This document shows, piece after piece, positions 16,585-25,800 of a stretch of 64,000 nucleotides of DNA (its first letter is position 1; every line of letters starts with the position of its first letter). The position numbers were made by a program, and so were the translations under genes. Source of the DNA: Bacillota bacterium (GTDB lineage: Bacteria > Bacillota > Clostridia > Peptostreptococcales > Anaerovoracaceae); contig JAEZLP010000037.1 of the NCBI GenBank assembly GCA_023415235.1, positions 1 through 64,000 on the forward strand. The letters run 5' to 3'. The notes beneath the pieces were generated by a model that saw only the letters and a list, made by a program, of their open reading frames with translations, ran no database searches and was not told where the DNA came from.

Positions 16585-18936
16585 CTATCTGATCGGGCAG
16601 ACGCCGTTTACGCAGCCTGCGTCCCCGATATCGTATTCCGTTTCTTCTTTCTCGTATTTGGAGATCAGGGAAGGTACAAAGGCCTTCATGGCTTTTACTC
16701 TTTTCTCGTACTCCTCCTCCGTGATCTCTTCAAAGGGCAGAAGCTCGTAGAAATTATCCTCAAAGGACAGGAAGGAAAGGGCTACCGTGTCCTCCCAGTT
16801 GTCCCAAACCCACTGCTCGACCTCATCCCATTCGTTGTCCCGGACATGGATGGTAATAGAGCAGTTGTGCTCCACATAGTGGGTCATGAACATCTTGTAG
16901 ATTTCCAGCTGTTCGATGGCGCTGACGTCGGCCTTGAACTTCTTCCCAGGCGCTTTTTCCGGGAACTCCACCACCTTGGTCACACAGGTTTCCGGGTCCT
17001 GTCCCACTTCCGGGAATACAGGATACCCCAGTTCCTCGCAGACCTTGGTGAGCGGATCGTCGCTGCTGATCCGGATTCTTCTGATATAGTAAGGAGCGTG
17101 GGAGAAATGCACGCCGCTGGATACCACTGGAAGCAAGCTCAGGGTTCCCTCAGGCTTGATGGTGGTGATCAAGAGAGGCTCAGGCTGTCCAAGCTCTCTT
17201 GCATATTCCGATGCTGCCTTTCTGGCGGTTTCCTTCAGCTCTCTCAGCAGATTTTCCTGTTGCTCCCGGTTCATTTCCAGCGCATTGACCATGTCCTGCC
17301 ATCCTGTCAGAGAACAGCCTAAAAGCTTGTCTCGCTGCTGGACCTCATTCCATTCCGGAATTTCCAGTTCGGTACAGGTCATCCGGTATCCGGCTCTGGC
17401 GCTCAGTCTCTGCGCTTCCATCAATCCGGCATGATCGAGGACGCCGTCCTTGACGAAAGCCATCACATTGACCGTGGTCAGATTGCACAGGCCCTTTGAA
17501 TCGAGAAGGATTTCCGCACAGGGATTGACCCCTTTGAAATTCGGCCTCCTTTTAGCGCCCGCTTCCTCATTGACCCAACCGGGTTCTCCGGAATAGCGCA
17601 TCTGCTGCAAATGCCAATGCAGTTCTTCTCTGGTTGGCTTTCTCGTATAGTAAATGGAATTGTTGCTCATCTGGCGATGTGCAATTTCCGTATCAATGAC
17701 CCATTTTTCTCCGACTTTCTTATAAAGCTCGCTCTTAGCCTGAATGCAGTCCTTATCATCCTGGTCGATCAGAACGATTTCAGCAGTTCTGCGGACGCCG
17801 CCCACTACTACGTTTTCCCCGATGATGTTGGCGATATCCAGGCAGTCGATGGGCAGGAGCTTCACCTTGTTAGTGGTGGAGCGGTGTCCGGCCTTTTCGA
17901 TGACCTTGAAGATCTTGATGAACATATTCTTCATGCTGGAATGGCCGCTTGCGGTGCCTCCGAAGGTTCTCAGCTTTTCGCCCTTGGATCTGACATGATC
18001 GTAATTCAGGATCACAGTTTTGATCTTCCTGTATTCTCCGCTGTAAAGAATTTTAAGGAAATAATCCATGGACTGAACCCAGCCCTCCTTGCTGTCGCCG
18101 ATGGTGATCTTCACCGTATCGTTATGGGTGAATTCCAGAGAGGTGCTGTCCTGCCGCAGCGTTTTCAGCATAGGCGTATAGGATTCATGGATCACCTCCA
18201 GATCCGTACGGACCGGCGGAAGCTTAGCCACATCGGATTTCAAAACCCGGACTCCGACGCCGGACCCTACCATCAGAAGGTAGAAAATGTCTCGGAAGGC
18301 GGAAAAACTGTCGATCACCTGGAAGGAACAGTTGTAATTTGACATGGGATAATATTTCGTCACGTCGGTGCTGCCCACCCAAAAGGTCCTTCCCGAGAGG
18401 AACTGCTTCAGCTCAAAGATGTTTTTATAGAGCTTTTCCGCTTCCTCCTTGGAGGTAGGCACCAGACTGCAGTTATATTCCACGGAACGACGGACTGTCT
18501 CCCACCAGTATTCTCTTCTCATCTCCTCCGGCACCCATCTGGAATAGGTTCTGTAGTAGACGAAGCTGCCGAGCTGGTTCATCGCAGAAGGGGTATGCTT
18601 GAACTTGCTGATAAATTCCTCGGAGATGAGTCTGCCGTCTCTTCGCTTCCTCGCATCTCGGGTTTTATCCCTTTCATAGCGATAGATAATGTATTTCTTT
18701 GCCGCGTCCTTCCGTTCGCTGGCCATAAGAAAATCTTCCACCAGGTCCTGGATATCCTCCACATTTATCATGCGTTCCGACCGTTCCACCTGCTTTTCGA
18801 TAGCTGCGGCGATCTCACCCGCCAGCACGGAATCCACTCCCGCCTTGGTTTCCATCATGGCATTCTCGATGGCGGTCTTGATTTTTCCGCTGTTGAAGCT
18901 GACCTGGGTTCCATCCCTTTTGATTACCTTTTTCAT
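16585..18936 (-). CDS. nrdJ: Adenosylcobalamin-dependent ribonucleoside-triphosphate reductase
   Basis: A 783-residue class II ribonucleotide reductase of the monomeric Lactobacillus type; makes dNTPs from NTPs without oxygen using coenzyme B12. Residues 1-90 form an ATP-cone (KKVIKRDGTQVSFNSGKIKT). Active-site residues: C203 (NYNCSF) and C484 (GLCNLTT) are the redox pair, C473 the thiyl-radical cysteine and E475 the general acid in NPCAEI; C775 and C780 (CVNGVC) at the tail re-reduce the site. GxVGVRVL and VVGGVRRTAE segments are intact. No NrdR box or cobalamin riboswitch was recognised in the short leader. It ties in with the corrinoid adenosyltransferase at 33.3 kb. Confidence 0.93.
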   Translation of the reverse strand: MKKVIKRDGTQVSFNSGKIKTAIENAMMETKAGVDSVLAGEIAAAIEKQVERSERMINVEDIQDLVEDFLMASERKDAAKKYIIYRYERDKTRDARKRRDGRLISEEFISKFKHTPSAMNQLGSFVYYRTYSRWVPEEMRREYWWETVRRSVEYNCSLVPTSKEEAEKLYKNIFELKQFLSGRTFWVGSTDVTKYYPMSNYNCSFQVIDSFSAFRDIFYLLMVGSGVGVRVLKSDVAKLPPVRTDLEVIHESYTPMLKTLRQDSTSLEFTHNDTVKITIGDSKEGWVQSMDYFLKILYSGEYRKIKTVILNYDHVRSKGEKLRTFGGTASGHSSMKNMFIKIFKVIEKAGHRSTTNKVKLLPIDCLDIANIIGENVVVGGVRRTAEIVLIDQDDKDCIQAKSELYKKVGEKWVIDTEIAHRQMSNNSIYYTRKPTREELHWHLQQMRYSGEPGWVNEEAGAKRRPNFKGVNPCAEILLDSKGLCNLTTVNVMAFVKDGVLDHAGLMEAQRLSARAGYRMTCTELEIPEWNEVQQRDKLLGCSLTGWQDMVNALEMNREQQENLLRELKETARKAASEYARELGQPEPLLITTIKPEGTLSLLPVVSSGVHFSHAPYYIRRIRISSDDPLTKVCEELGYPVFPEVGQDPETCVTKVVEFPEKAPGKKFKADVSAIEQLEIYKMFMTHYVEHNCSITIHVRDNEWDEVEQWVWDNWEDTVALSFLSFEDNFYELLPFEEITEEEYEKRVKAMKAFVPSLISKYEKEETEYDIGDAGCVNGVCPIR

Positions 18937-18978
18937 TTCTCGCCTCCTATATGTTGTTGTGATTGATCGGTTTGATAC

Positions 18979-19007
18979 ATTATATAGTATTTTATTCCTG
19001 TTTTCAA
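18979..19007 (-). promoter_or_regulatory. Sigma-A-type promoter for nrdJ
   Basis: Minus strand: TTGAAA, 17 nt spacer, TATAAT, about 42 nt upstream of the nrdJ start, which has an AGGAGG ribosome site. Confidence 0.6.
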
Positions 19008-19057
19008 CGCGTATTCTGTAAAAAAATAAGGTTTATTCAATTGATTTTGTCGTCCGC

Positions 19058-19086
19058 TTGACTTGTGGGAGATCAAATTGTATAAT
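19058..19086 (+). promoter_or_regulatory. Sigma-A-type promoter for the aconitase operon
   Basis: TTGACT, exactly 17 nt, TATAAT; about 50 nt upstream of the aconitase start codon. Its -10 region overlaps a perfect palindrome. Confidence 0.7.
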
Positions 19087-19096
19087 TGTATACAAT
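19085..19096. promoter_or_regulatory. Probable GntR (FCD) operator ATTGTATACAAT
   Basis: A perfect 12-bp palindrome, ATTGTATACAAT, begins inside the -10 hexamer and covers the probable transcription start. FCD-type GntR regulators are known to bind palindromes of this TGTATACA type. A FCD-type GntR protein is encoded as the third gene of the same operon, so direct autoregulation by promoter occlusion is the simplest reading. Confidence 0.6.
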
Positions 19097-19135
19097 ATAG
19101 ATATTTTCCTCAATTGACGACAGGAGGTATTACAA

Positions 19136-21061
19136 ATGGGAAAAACACTTGCCTATAAAATCCTGGAGAACCATCTGGTGGATGGCGTACTCGCTCCGGG
19201 AAACGAAATTACGATTAATATTGATCAGACCCTGACGCAGGACTCCACAGGTACCATGGTGTATCTGCAGCTGGAGGCTATGGACGTTGATCAGATAAAG
19301 ACAGAGTTGTCTGTCGCCTACATCGACCACAATACCCTTCAGACCGGCTTTGAAAACGCCGACGACCATGAGTTTATCAAAAGCGTAGCAAAACGTCACG
19401 GAGTACTGTTTTCCAAGCCGGGAAACGGTATCTGCCACCAGCTTCATCTTGAGAACTATGGAATTCCGGGGAAAACCCTTCTTGGCTCGGACAGCCACAC
19501 GCCTACCGGCGGCGGCCTCGGCATGATCGCCATCGGCGCCGGCGGACTTGACGTCGCCGTTGCCATGGCTCAGGGAACCTACAGCCTGACCGTACCGAAG
19601 GTGCTGAAGGTGGAGCTGACAGGATGTCTTAAGCCTTGGGTTTCCGCCAAGGATGTGATCCTTGAGGTGCTCCGGCTGCTGACCGTAAAAGGCGGAGTCG
19701 GAAAGATCGTCGAATATGTGGGAGAAGGAGTTAAAACCTTATCCGTAACAGACCGTGCCACCATTACCAACATGGGTGCCGAGCTGGGAGCCACCACTTC
19801 CCTGTTCCCCAGCGATGAAAATACAAGAGCCTATCTGGCTTCCCAGGGAAGAGAAAAGGATTATGTTCCGCTGTCCGCCGACCCGGATGCGGTTTACGAC
19901 GAGGTGCTGAAGGTGGACCTTTCCTCCCTGACTCCTCTGGCTGCAAAGCCTCATAGCCCGGATAATGTAGATACGATCCGGAGCATCGGACCAATCAAGG
20001 TGGATCAGGTGGCGATCGGAAGCTGCACCAACTCCTCCTACACCGACCTGATGAAGGTTGCGGAAATTCTCAAAGGAAAGAAGGTCCACCCTGACGTCAG
20101 TCTGGTGATCTCTCCCGGATCCAGCAGGATTCTTGCAAAACTGGCGGAAAACGGTGCTATGGCTTCCATGATCAACGCCGGGGCCAGAATCATTGAAAAC
20201 GCCTGCGGGCCCTGCATCGGCATGGGACAGTCTCCCAAATCCGGAGCCGTTTCTCTGCGTACCTTCAACAGAAACTTCAAGGGCAGAAGCGGAACATTGG
20301 ACGCCGACGTCTATCTGGTGAGCCCAGAGACCGCGGCTGTTTCCGCGATTACCGGCGTGCTGACGGACGGAACCCAATCGGGGATTGAGCTTCCCGAAAT
20401 CAAACCGGAAAGCTTTGACTTCAACGACAATTTTATCGTTTACCCCAAGGATTCAAATAAAACAAATACTGCTGTCGACATGGGGCCGAACATCAAACCC
20501 TTCCCGCAGAACACAAAACTGCCTGACACCGTCGCGGGAACCGTGGTGCTTCATGCAGGTAACAATATCACAACGGATGATATCATGCCGTCTGATTCCA
20601 GATTGCTGCCGTATCGATCCAATATCCCTTACCTTGCAAACTACTGCTTCGAGAAAATCGATAAGGATTTTGCAGCTCGCTGCAAGGAAGCGGGAGCCGG
20701 AGTCATCGTCGGCGGAGAAAATTATGGTCAGGGCTCCAGTCGGGAGCATGCGGCCCTTGCTCCTCTCTATCTGGGAATTAAATTTGTGCTGGCCAAGTCC
20801 TTTGCCCGTATCCACAGATCAAACCTGATCAACAGCGGCATCTTGCCCCTTGTATTTGAAAATCCGTCTGATTATGACGATTTCAAGCTGAGTCATAAGC
20901 TGGTCATCGAAAACGCCAGAGAGCAGGTGAAGAATCCTGTTGTCACGGTTAAAAATGCTGACACAGGAAAAGAATACCGGGTCAGAACCAATTTTTCCGA
21001 GCTGGAAATCGAAATGATCCTGTCGGGCGGAAAGATCAATCAAATCAAAAGCAATAGCTAA
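19136..21061 (+). CDS. acn: Aconitate hydratase
   Basis: A 641-residue [4Fe-4S] aconitase; interconverts citrate and isocitrate. Cluster cysteines are present in GSCTNSS and NACGPCIGMG; other family blocks include SDSHTPTGGGLGM, the GENYGQGSSREHAALAP swivel-domain loop with the substrate-binding SRE, and KSFARIHRSNLINSGILPL. It is the short monomeric form (about 640-650 residues) typical of Clostridia and related bacteria, not the 890-residue AcnA. ATG follows CAGGAGGT. First of three genes with isocitrate dehydrogenase and a GntR regulator: the oxidative branch from citrate to 2-oxoglutarate, probably for glutamate synthesis. Confidence 0.94.
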   Translation: MGKTLAYKILENHLVDGVLAPGNEITINIDQTLTQDSTGTMVYLQLEAMDVDQIKTELSVAYIDHNTLQTGFENADDHEFIKSVAKRHGVLFSKPGNGICHQLHLENYGIPGKTLLGSDSHTPTGGGLGMIAIGAGGLDVAVAMAQGTYSLTVPKVLKVELTGCLKPWVSAKDVILEVLRLLTVKGGVGKIVEYVGEGVKTLSVTDRATITNMGAELGATTSLFPSDENTRAYLASQGREKDYVPLSADPDAVYDEVLKVDLSSLTPLAAKPHSPDNVDTIRSIGPIKVDQVAIGSCTNSSYTDLMKVAEILKGKKVHPDVSLVISPGSSRILAKLAENGAMASMINAGARIIENACGPCIGMGQSPKSGAVSLRTFNRNFKGRSGTLDADVYLVSPETAAVSAITGVLTDGTQSGIELPEIKPESFDFNDNFIVYPKDSNKTNTAVDMGPNIKPFPQNTKLPDTVAGTVVLHAGNNITTDDIMPSDSRLLPYRSNIPYLANYCFEKIDKDFAARCKEAGAGVIVGGENYGQGSSREHAALAPLYLGIKFVLAKSFARIHRSNLINSGILPLVFENPSDYDDFKLSHKLVIENAREQVKNPVVTVKNADTGKEYRVRTNFSELEIEMILSGGKINQIKSNS

Positions 21062-21075
21062 CCGGAAAGGAATCA

Positions 21076-22218
21076 ATGAATATGGAATATATGAAAGCAT
21101 TTGAAGCCCTCGTTGCTCAACAGCTTGCACGAGTGGAAAAGATGAAATCGGATACAGACTTTATCAACTATCAGGCACTTGACAAAATTATCATCGGCGT
21201 GATCGGCGGGGACGGAATCGGTCCCGCTATTACCGCCCAGGCTCAGAGAGTTCTGGAGCGGCTCCTTGCCGATGAAGTAAAATCCGGCAAGGTGGAATTC
21301 AGAGTCATTGACGGCTGTACCATCGAAAACCGCGCCGCTGCGGGAAAGGCCATTCCCGACGACGTTCTGGCGGAAATCAAGAAATGCAACGTTCTGCTGA
21401 AGGGCCCCACCACGACTCCCAGAAAGGGTGACAAATGGGCCAATGTGGAAAGCGCCAACGTCGCCATGAGAAAAGAGCTGGACCTCTTTGCCAACGTAAG
21501 GCCGGTCAAAGTCCCCGAGCTTGGGATCGACTGGACCTTTTTCCGGGAAAACACGGAATGCCTTTATGCTTTAGGCAGCCAAGGGGTCAATATCAATGAA
21601 GACCTCGCCTTCGACTTCCGCGTGATTACCAATCCCGGCACGGAAAGAATCGCCAGACTGGCTTTTGAATATGCAAGGGCAAACGGGAAAAAAAGGGTTA
21701 CCATCGTCACCAAGGCCAACGTGGTCAAGACCACGGACGGAAAGTTCCTGGATGTCTGCAAGCAGGTTGCAAAGGACTATCCCGACATTGAAACGGACGA
21801 CTGGTATATCGATATCATGACCGCCAAGCTCATCGATGAGAAAAGGCGCGGACAGTTTGAAGTCCTGATTCTGCCCAATTTATACGGCGACATCCTCACA
21901 GATGAGGCGGCTGAATTCCAGGGTGGAGTCGGCACGGCAGGCAGCGCCAATCTTGGAAGGCATTACTCCATGTTTGAAGCCATCCACGGTTCCGCACCGC
22001 GTATGGTGGAGGAAGGAAGAGATATTTATGCAGACCCCTCCAGCGTAATCCGGGCCGGAGCGATGCTCCTCTCCCATATCGGCTACCAGGAAAAGGCCAA
22101 TCGGCTGTTTGCAGCTCTGGAGGAATGCACCGTCACCGAAAAGAAGCTGACAATAACTGGCAGACCGGATGGAGCTACAGGAGCACAGTTTGCAGATTAT
22201 ATTTTATCAAAGATATGA
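21076..22218 (+). CDS. icd: Isocitrate dehydrogenase (isocitrate/isopropylmalate family)
   Basis: A 380-residue member of the beta-decarboxylating dehydrogenase family. Visible: IIGVIGGDGIGPAI near the N terminus, the LKGPTTTPRKGD loop, FRENTECLYALGSQG (substrate-binding region with the RENTE motif), KRVTIVTKANVVKTTDG, catalytic-metal aspartates in NLYGDILTDEAAEFQGGVGTAG, and the EAIHGSAP cofactor loop. Position next to aconitase marks it as isocitrate rather than isopropylmalate dehydrogenase. The coenzyme (NAD or NADP) I cannot assign safely. It starts 14 nt after the aconitase stop. Confidence 0.88.
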   Translation: MNMEYMKAFEALVAQQLARVEKMKSDTDFINYQALDKIIIGVIGGDGIGPAITAQAQRVLERLLADEVKSGKVEFRVIDGCTIENRAAAGKAIPDDVLAEIKKCNVLLKGPTTTPRKGDKWANVESANVAMRKELDLFANVRPVKVPELGIDWTFFRENTECLYALGSQGVNINEDLAFDFRVITNPGTERIARLAFEYARANGKKRVTIVTKANVVKTTDGKFLDVCKQVAKDYPDIETDDWYIDIMTAKLIDEKRRGQFEVLILPNLYGDILTDEAAEFQGGVGTAGSANLGRHYSMFEAIHGSAPRMVEEGRDIYADPSSVIRAGAMLLSHIGYQEKANRLFAALEECTVTEKKLTITGRPDGATGAQFADYILSKI

Positions 22219-22228
22219 GGAATGAATT

Positions 22229-22852
22229 ATGGCACTTTCTACCGATCTTTTTTCCAGTCTTAGAAAGGATATCCTGCAGGGGAAGCTGCGTCAGGGCGAA
22301 AAGCTCACCGAGCAGCAGATCTGCGATGAGTACAACGTTAGCCGCACTCCTGTAAGGGAGGCATTCCGACAGCTGGAGCTGGAGGGCTTTATCGAGACGA
22401 TCCCCCATCGGGGCGCTTTTGTAGTCGGCTTTTCACCCCAGGATATTCAGGACATGTACGAGCTTCGCAAGGCATACGAAGTGCTGGCTGTGAAGTGGGC
22501 AATTGAAAGGATTACAGAGGAAGAATACGAAAAGCTGGAGGAAGCTTTCGAATTCATGGAGTTTTATACGCAAAAAAAGGACGCGGAAAAAATGCTCAAT
22601 ATCAACATGAATTTTCATGAGCTGATTTACAAAGCGTCCCATAACAGGATGCTTTACCACATCCTCTCCTCCTATCAGCTGTATATAAAGCAAAGCAGGA
22701 CGTCAAATCGCAGCGAGGTCACGGCCCGTTATCTGGATGAAATTCTGGAGGAGCACCGCGCTATCTTTGAAGCATTCAAAAATAAGAACGTGGATGCCGG
22801 TGTGGAAGCCGTATCCCGGCATCTGGACAATGCAAAACAAAGAGCAAAATAA
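22229..22852 (+). CDS. GntR-family transcriptional regulator, FCD type
   Basis: A 207-residue regulator: winged helix at residues 5-70 (LRKDILQGKLRQGEKLTEQQ, then YNVSRTPVREAFRQLELEGF, the GntR signature) and an all-helical FCD effector domain with the metal/ligand residues in the usual pattern (ELRKAYEVLAVKWA; NFHELIYKASHNRML; HRAIFEAFKNKNV). FCD regulators often sense carboxylic acids such as citrate. It lies 10 nt after isocitrate dehydrogenase, so it is co-transcribed with the genes it probably controls through the palindrome at 19085-19096. Confidence 0.9.
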   Translation: MALSTDLFSSLRKDILQGKLRQGEKLTEQQICDEYNVSRTPVREAFRQLELEGFIETIPHRGAFVVGFSPQDIQDMYELRKAYEVLAVKWAIERITEEEYEKLEEAFEFMEFYTQKKDAEKMLNINMNFHELIYKASHNRMLYHILSSYQLYIKQSRTSNRSEVTARYLDEILEEHRAIFEAFKNKNVDAGVEAVSRHLDNAKQRAK

Positions 22853-22891
22853 CCATTCTGTGAATTGCTTCCGATTTGATGGCATTGCGCG

Positions 22892-25800
22892 TCAATCGAT
22901 CCTTATGGACCTTTCAGCCTGGAACAGATATAAATAGGCTTCTGCCACCCGTATACCACGGATTTTCTCCAGAGCCTCCCTGTACAGGCTCAGCTGGGTC
23001 CGGTATCCTTCCGCTACCTGCTGGATTTCTTCCGGGTTCTCCGGATCCCGGAGATAATTTGATTTGTAATCCAGCAGGATATATTTCCCATCCTCCTCGA
23101 AATAACAGTCGATGGTTCCCTGAATAATAATTCTTTCACCGGAAAGCTCCTTTCTCATATTGAAGGAAACCTCCTTGTAAAGCTCCTTGGAGCTGGCTGC
23201 GCGCCTTCCGATGTCCGAGTCAAAAAATCCCATGATGCTGCGGCGGGAAACCACACCCGCCTCTTCTTCCGTCAGGTGCTTCCTCGCAGCCAAATCCTCA
23301 ACTGCGGCGCCGATGATCTGCAGCTTCCGTTCCACATCCGGCAGTTCTCCCAAGGCCTCGTACAGCGTACGGAAATCCAGATGCTCCATGGCTTTATGTA
23401 AAATAGTACCTCGCTCCGCTCCGGTAAATTTGCTTTTTTCTCTTGTAAACTTCGGTGTTTCCAGCGGCGGCAGCGTAATAATTTCCCATTCATGTCCCTC
23501 AGCCAGCCTGCTCATTTCCGATACGGTGAACTTTGATTTCAGTTTCAGCGCCTCCCTGTGGCCGTATTCATAGCCAAGACGCCTTCCGATCTCACGACTC
23601 AGCTCTTCCGGCACGGGATGGAACTCCGCTTTCCCCATAATCAGACCTCGGATCAGGCTTTTTTTCTGTTCGGCTTCCTCTTTGCGGAAGCTGATATCCT
23701 TTCTATTGGTTTGACGGAGCACAATGCTGCTGTTTTCCACGGCGGGAATGAGAAAGTCCAGGTAGGACTTCGCTCCCTCGAAGTCACCGGCACCTCGGAT
23801 GGAATAGGCCTCCATGGCGGCGTCCGCATCCTTCAGGGTCCCTAATAGGATCAGCTTGTCCATGGCTCTGGTAAATGCCACGTAGAGGATTCTCAGCTCC
23901 TCCGCCAGGCTTTCCTTTCTTTTTTTCTGTTCGATCACCGTCTGAATAATGGTTTTCTGGTAACAGGAATTATCCTTGTCCACAAATCGGATTCCAAGGC
24001 CTACATCCTTGTGGAGGCTGACCTGGTAGGTGTCGCTGTCACGGTTGAAGCGTTTTCCAAGGCCTCCGACCAGCACGACCGGAAATTCCAGACCCTTGCT
24101 CTTATGGATGGTCATGATCCGGACCACATCGTCGTTTTCCGAAAGCAGCTTTACCTGTCCCATGGGGACATTTCGTTTTTTGATCGCTTCGATATAATTG
24201 ATAAAGCTGAAAAGGCCCTTCATCTGGCTGCTTTGGAACTGAACCGCCTTGTCCACCAGCGCTCTGACATTTGCCTGTCGCTGGCTTCCCCCGGGCAGCC
24301 CTCCGATATACTCGTAGTAGCCTGTCTCACGAATCAGCATCCATAGAAAATCCTCCAAAGGCATCAGGGCTGCTTCCCTTTTCCATTCTGCGATCCGGTC
24401 CAATACAGCTGTGGTCTTCTCTCTCAGCGATTGGTCCTCTCCAGAGGCGGCGTACTCCTGAAAGGCCTGGAAATACGTGCCTTCCCTGCAAGCAACCCTG
24501 ATCCGGATCATATCTTCCAGACTGAATCCGAAAATCGGGGAGCGCAGTACGCTGAGCAGCGGTATGTCCTGCTTCCGGTTGTCAATCACCCGGATCAGGT
24601 TGAGGAAGACCTCCACCTCGAGGGTGTCAAAATATCCGTCGCTTGCGTCCACAAAAGCTGGGATCCCTTCCTTCATCAGGGCGTCATAGTAGATTTCCGC
24701 ATACCCTTTGGCGCTGCGGAGCAGTATGACGATATCCTTATTGGCGATCGGTCTTTCTTCTCCCCTCTTTGCGTCAAAGATCAGCTTTCCTTTGGTTTCC
24801 CGGATGATACGGGCTGCCGTATATGCTTCGATTTCCGCCTTTTTCATCTCCCTGATCTCATCGTCCAGGGGCAGATCATCGGCTTGTTTGTCATCTACGA
24901 GCTGAAGTTCCACAGGGTAGTCCAACCCGCCTTCGTAGGCAAGACCGGGGTAAAGAGCCGCGGCTTCGTCATAGGCAAGGCCGGATAGCTCTCTGTTCAT
25001 GATCTGGCTGAAAATTTCGTTGACCGCAGCGATGATCCTGCCCTTGCTTCTGAAATTTTTATTCAGGTCAAGCTTGATATCATATTCGCTTTGATTCTGT
25101 TTATACGCCTCATACTTGGAAATAAAAATCTCCGGCTCCGCCAGACGGAATTTATAGATGCTTTGCTTGACATCTCCTACCATGAAAAGGTTGTTTTTCC
25201 GCTTGATTTTTCCGATGAGGGTTTCCTGCACGATGTTGCTGTCCTGGTATTCGTCGATAAAGATATATTCAAATTTATTTCTGTACTCCGCCGCCGCTTC
25301 CTCCCGGGAAAGCACGGCCAGCGCATAATGCTCGATGTCATTGAAATCAATCAGACCTTTGCCCCGCTTTTTCTCTTTATAAAGCCGGTCAAACTCCTCT
25401 ACCAGAAAACACAAATACCGGGCGTCGCCGCAGGTATTGACCAAGTCCTCCGTATAGGAGGAAAGCGGCCTTGTGAAATACCTGGTCCTGAGCTTTTTAA
25501 TCCGGTCCTTTCCCTGGTCCCGGAGAGAGGTAACCGCTTCCTTGATCTCTTCATACGCTTCCTTGTCCTCCTTTGAGGCTGCAAAGGTTTGGAATTTGAT
25601 TTCGGCAGCCAGCCGGCCGAATTCATCATAGGACAGACTTTCCAGGCCGCGCTTCAAGTTCTCCAGCGTATCCATATCCGCCTTCCATTTGGGAATCAGG
25701 CTGGAAATACCATGCGCATCAAGAAGCTCCCCCGCCCTTTCAAAACAGCCTTCCGCGAAGACAAGGCCAAGGGCCGTTTCTTCCCTGATCTCGCGGAATG

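Noticed and set aside
17611..18342. Plus-strand reading frame of 243 codons inside nrdJ
   Set aside because: Antisense shadow of a highly conserved gene with no start signals.
18937..19135. Cobalamin riboswitch upstream of nrdJ
   Set aside because: The gap is only about 200 nt, shared with the opposing acn promoter, and I see no B12-box-like element.
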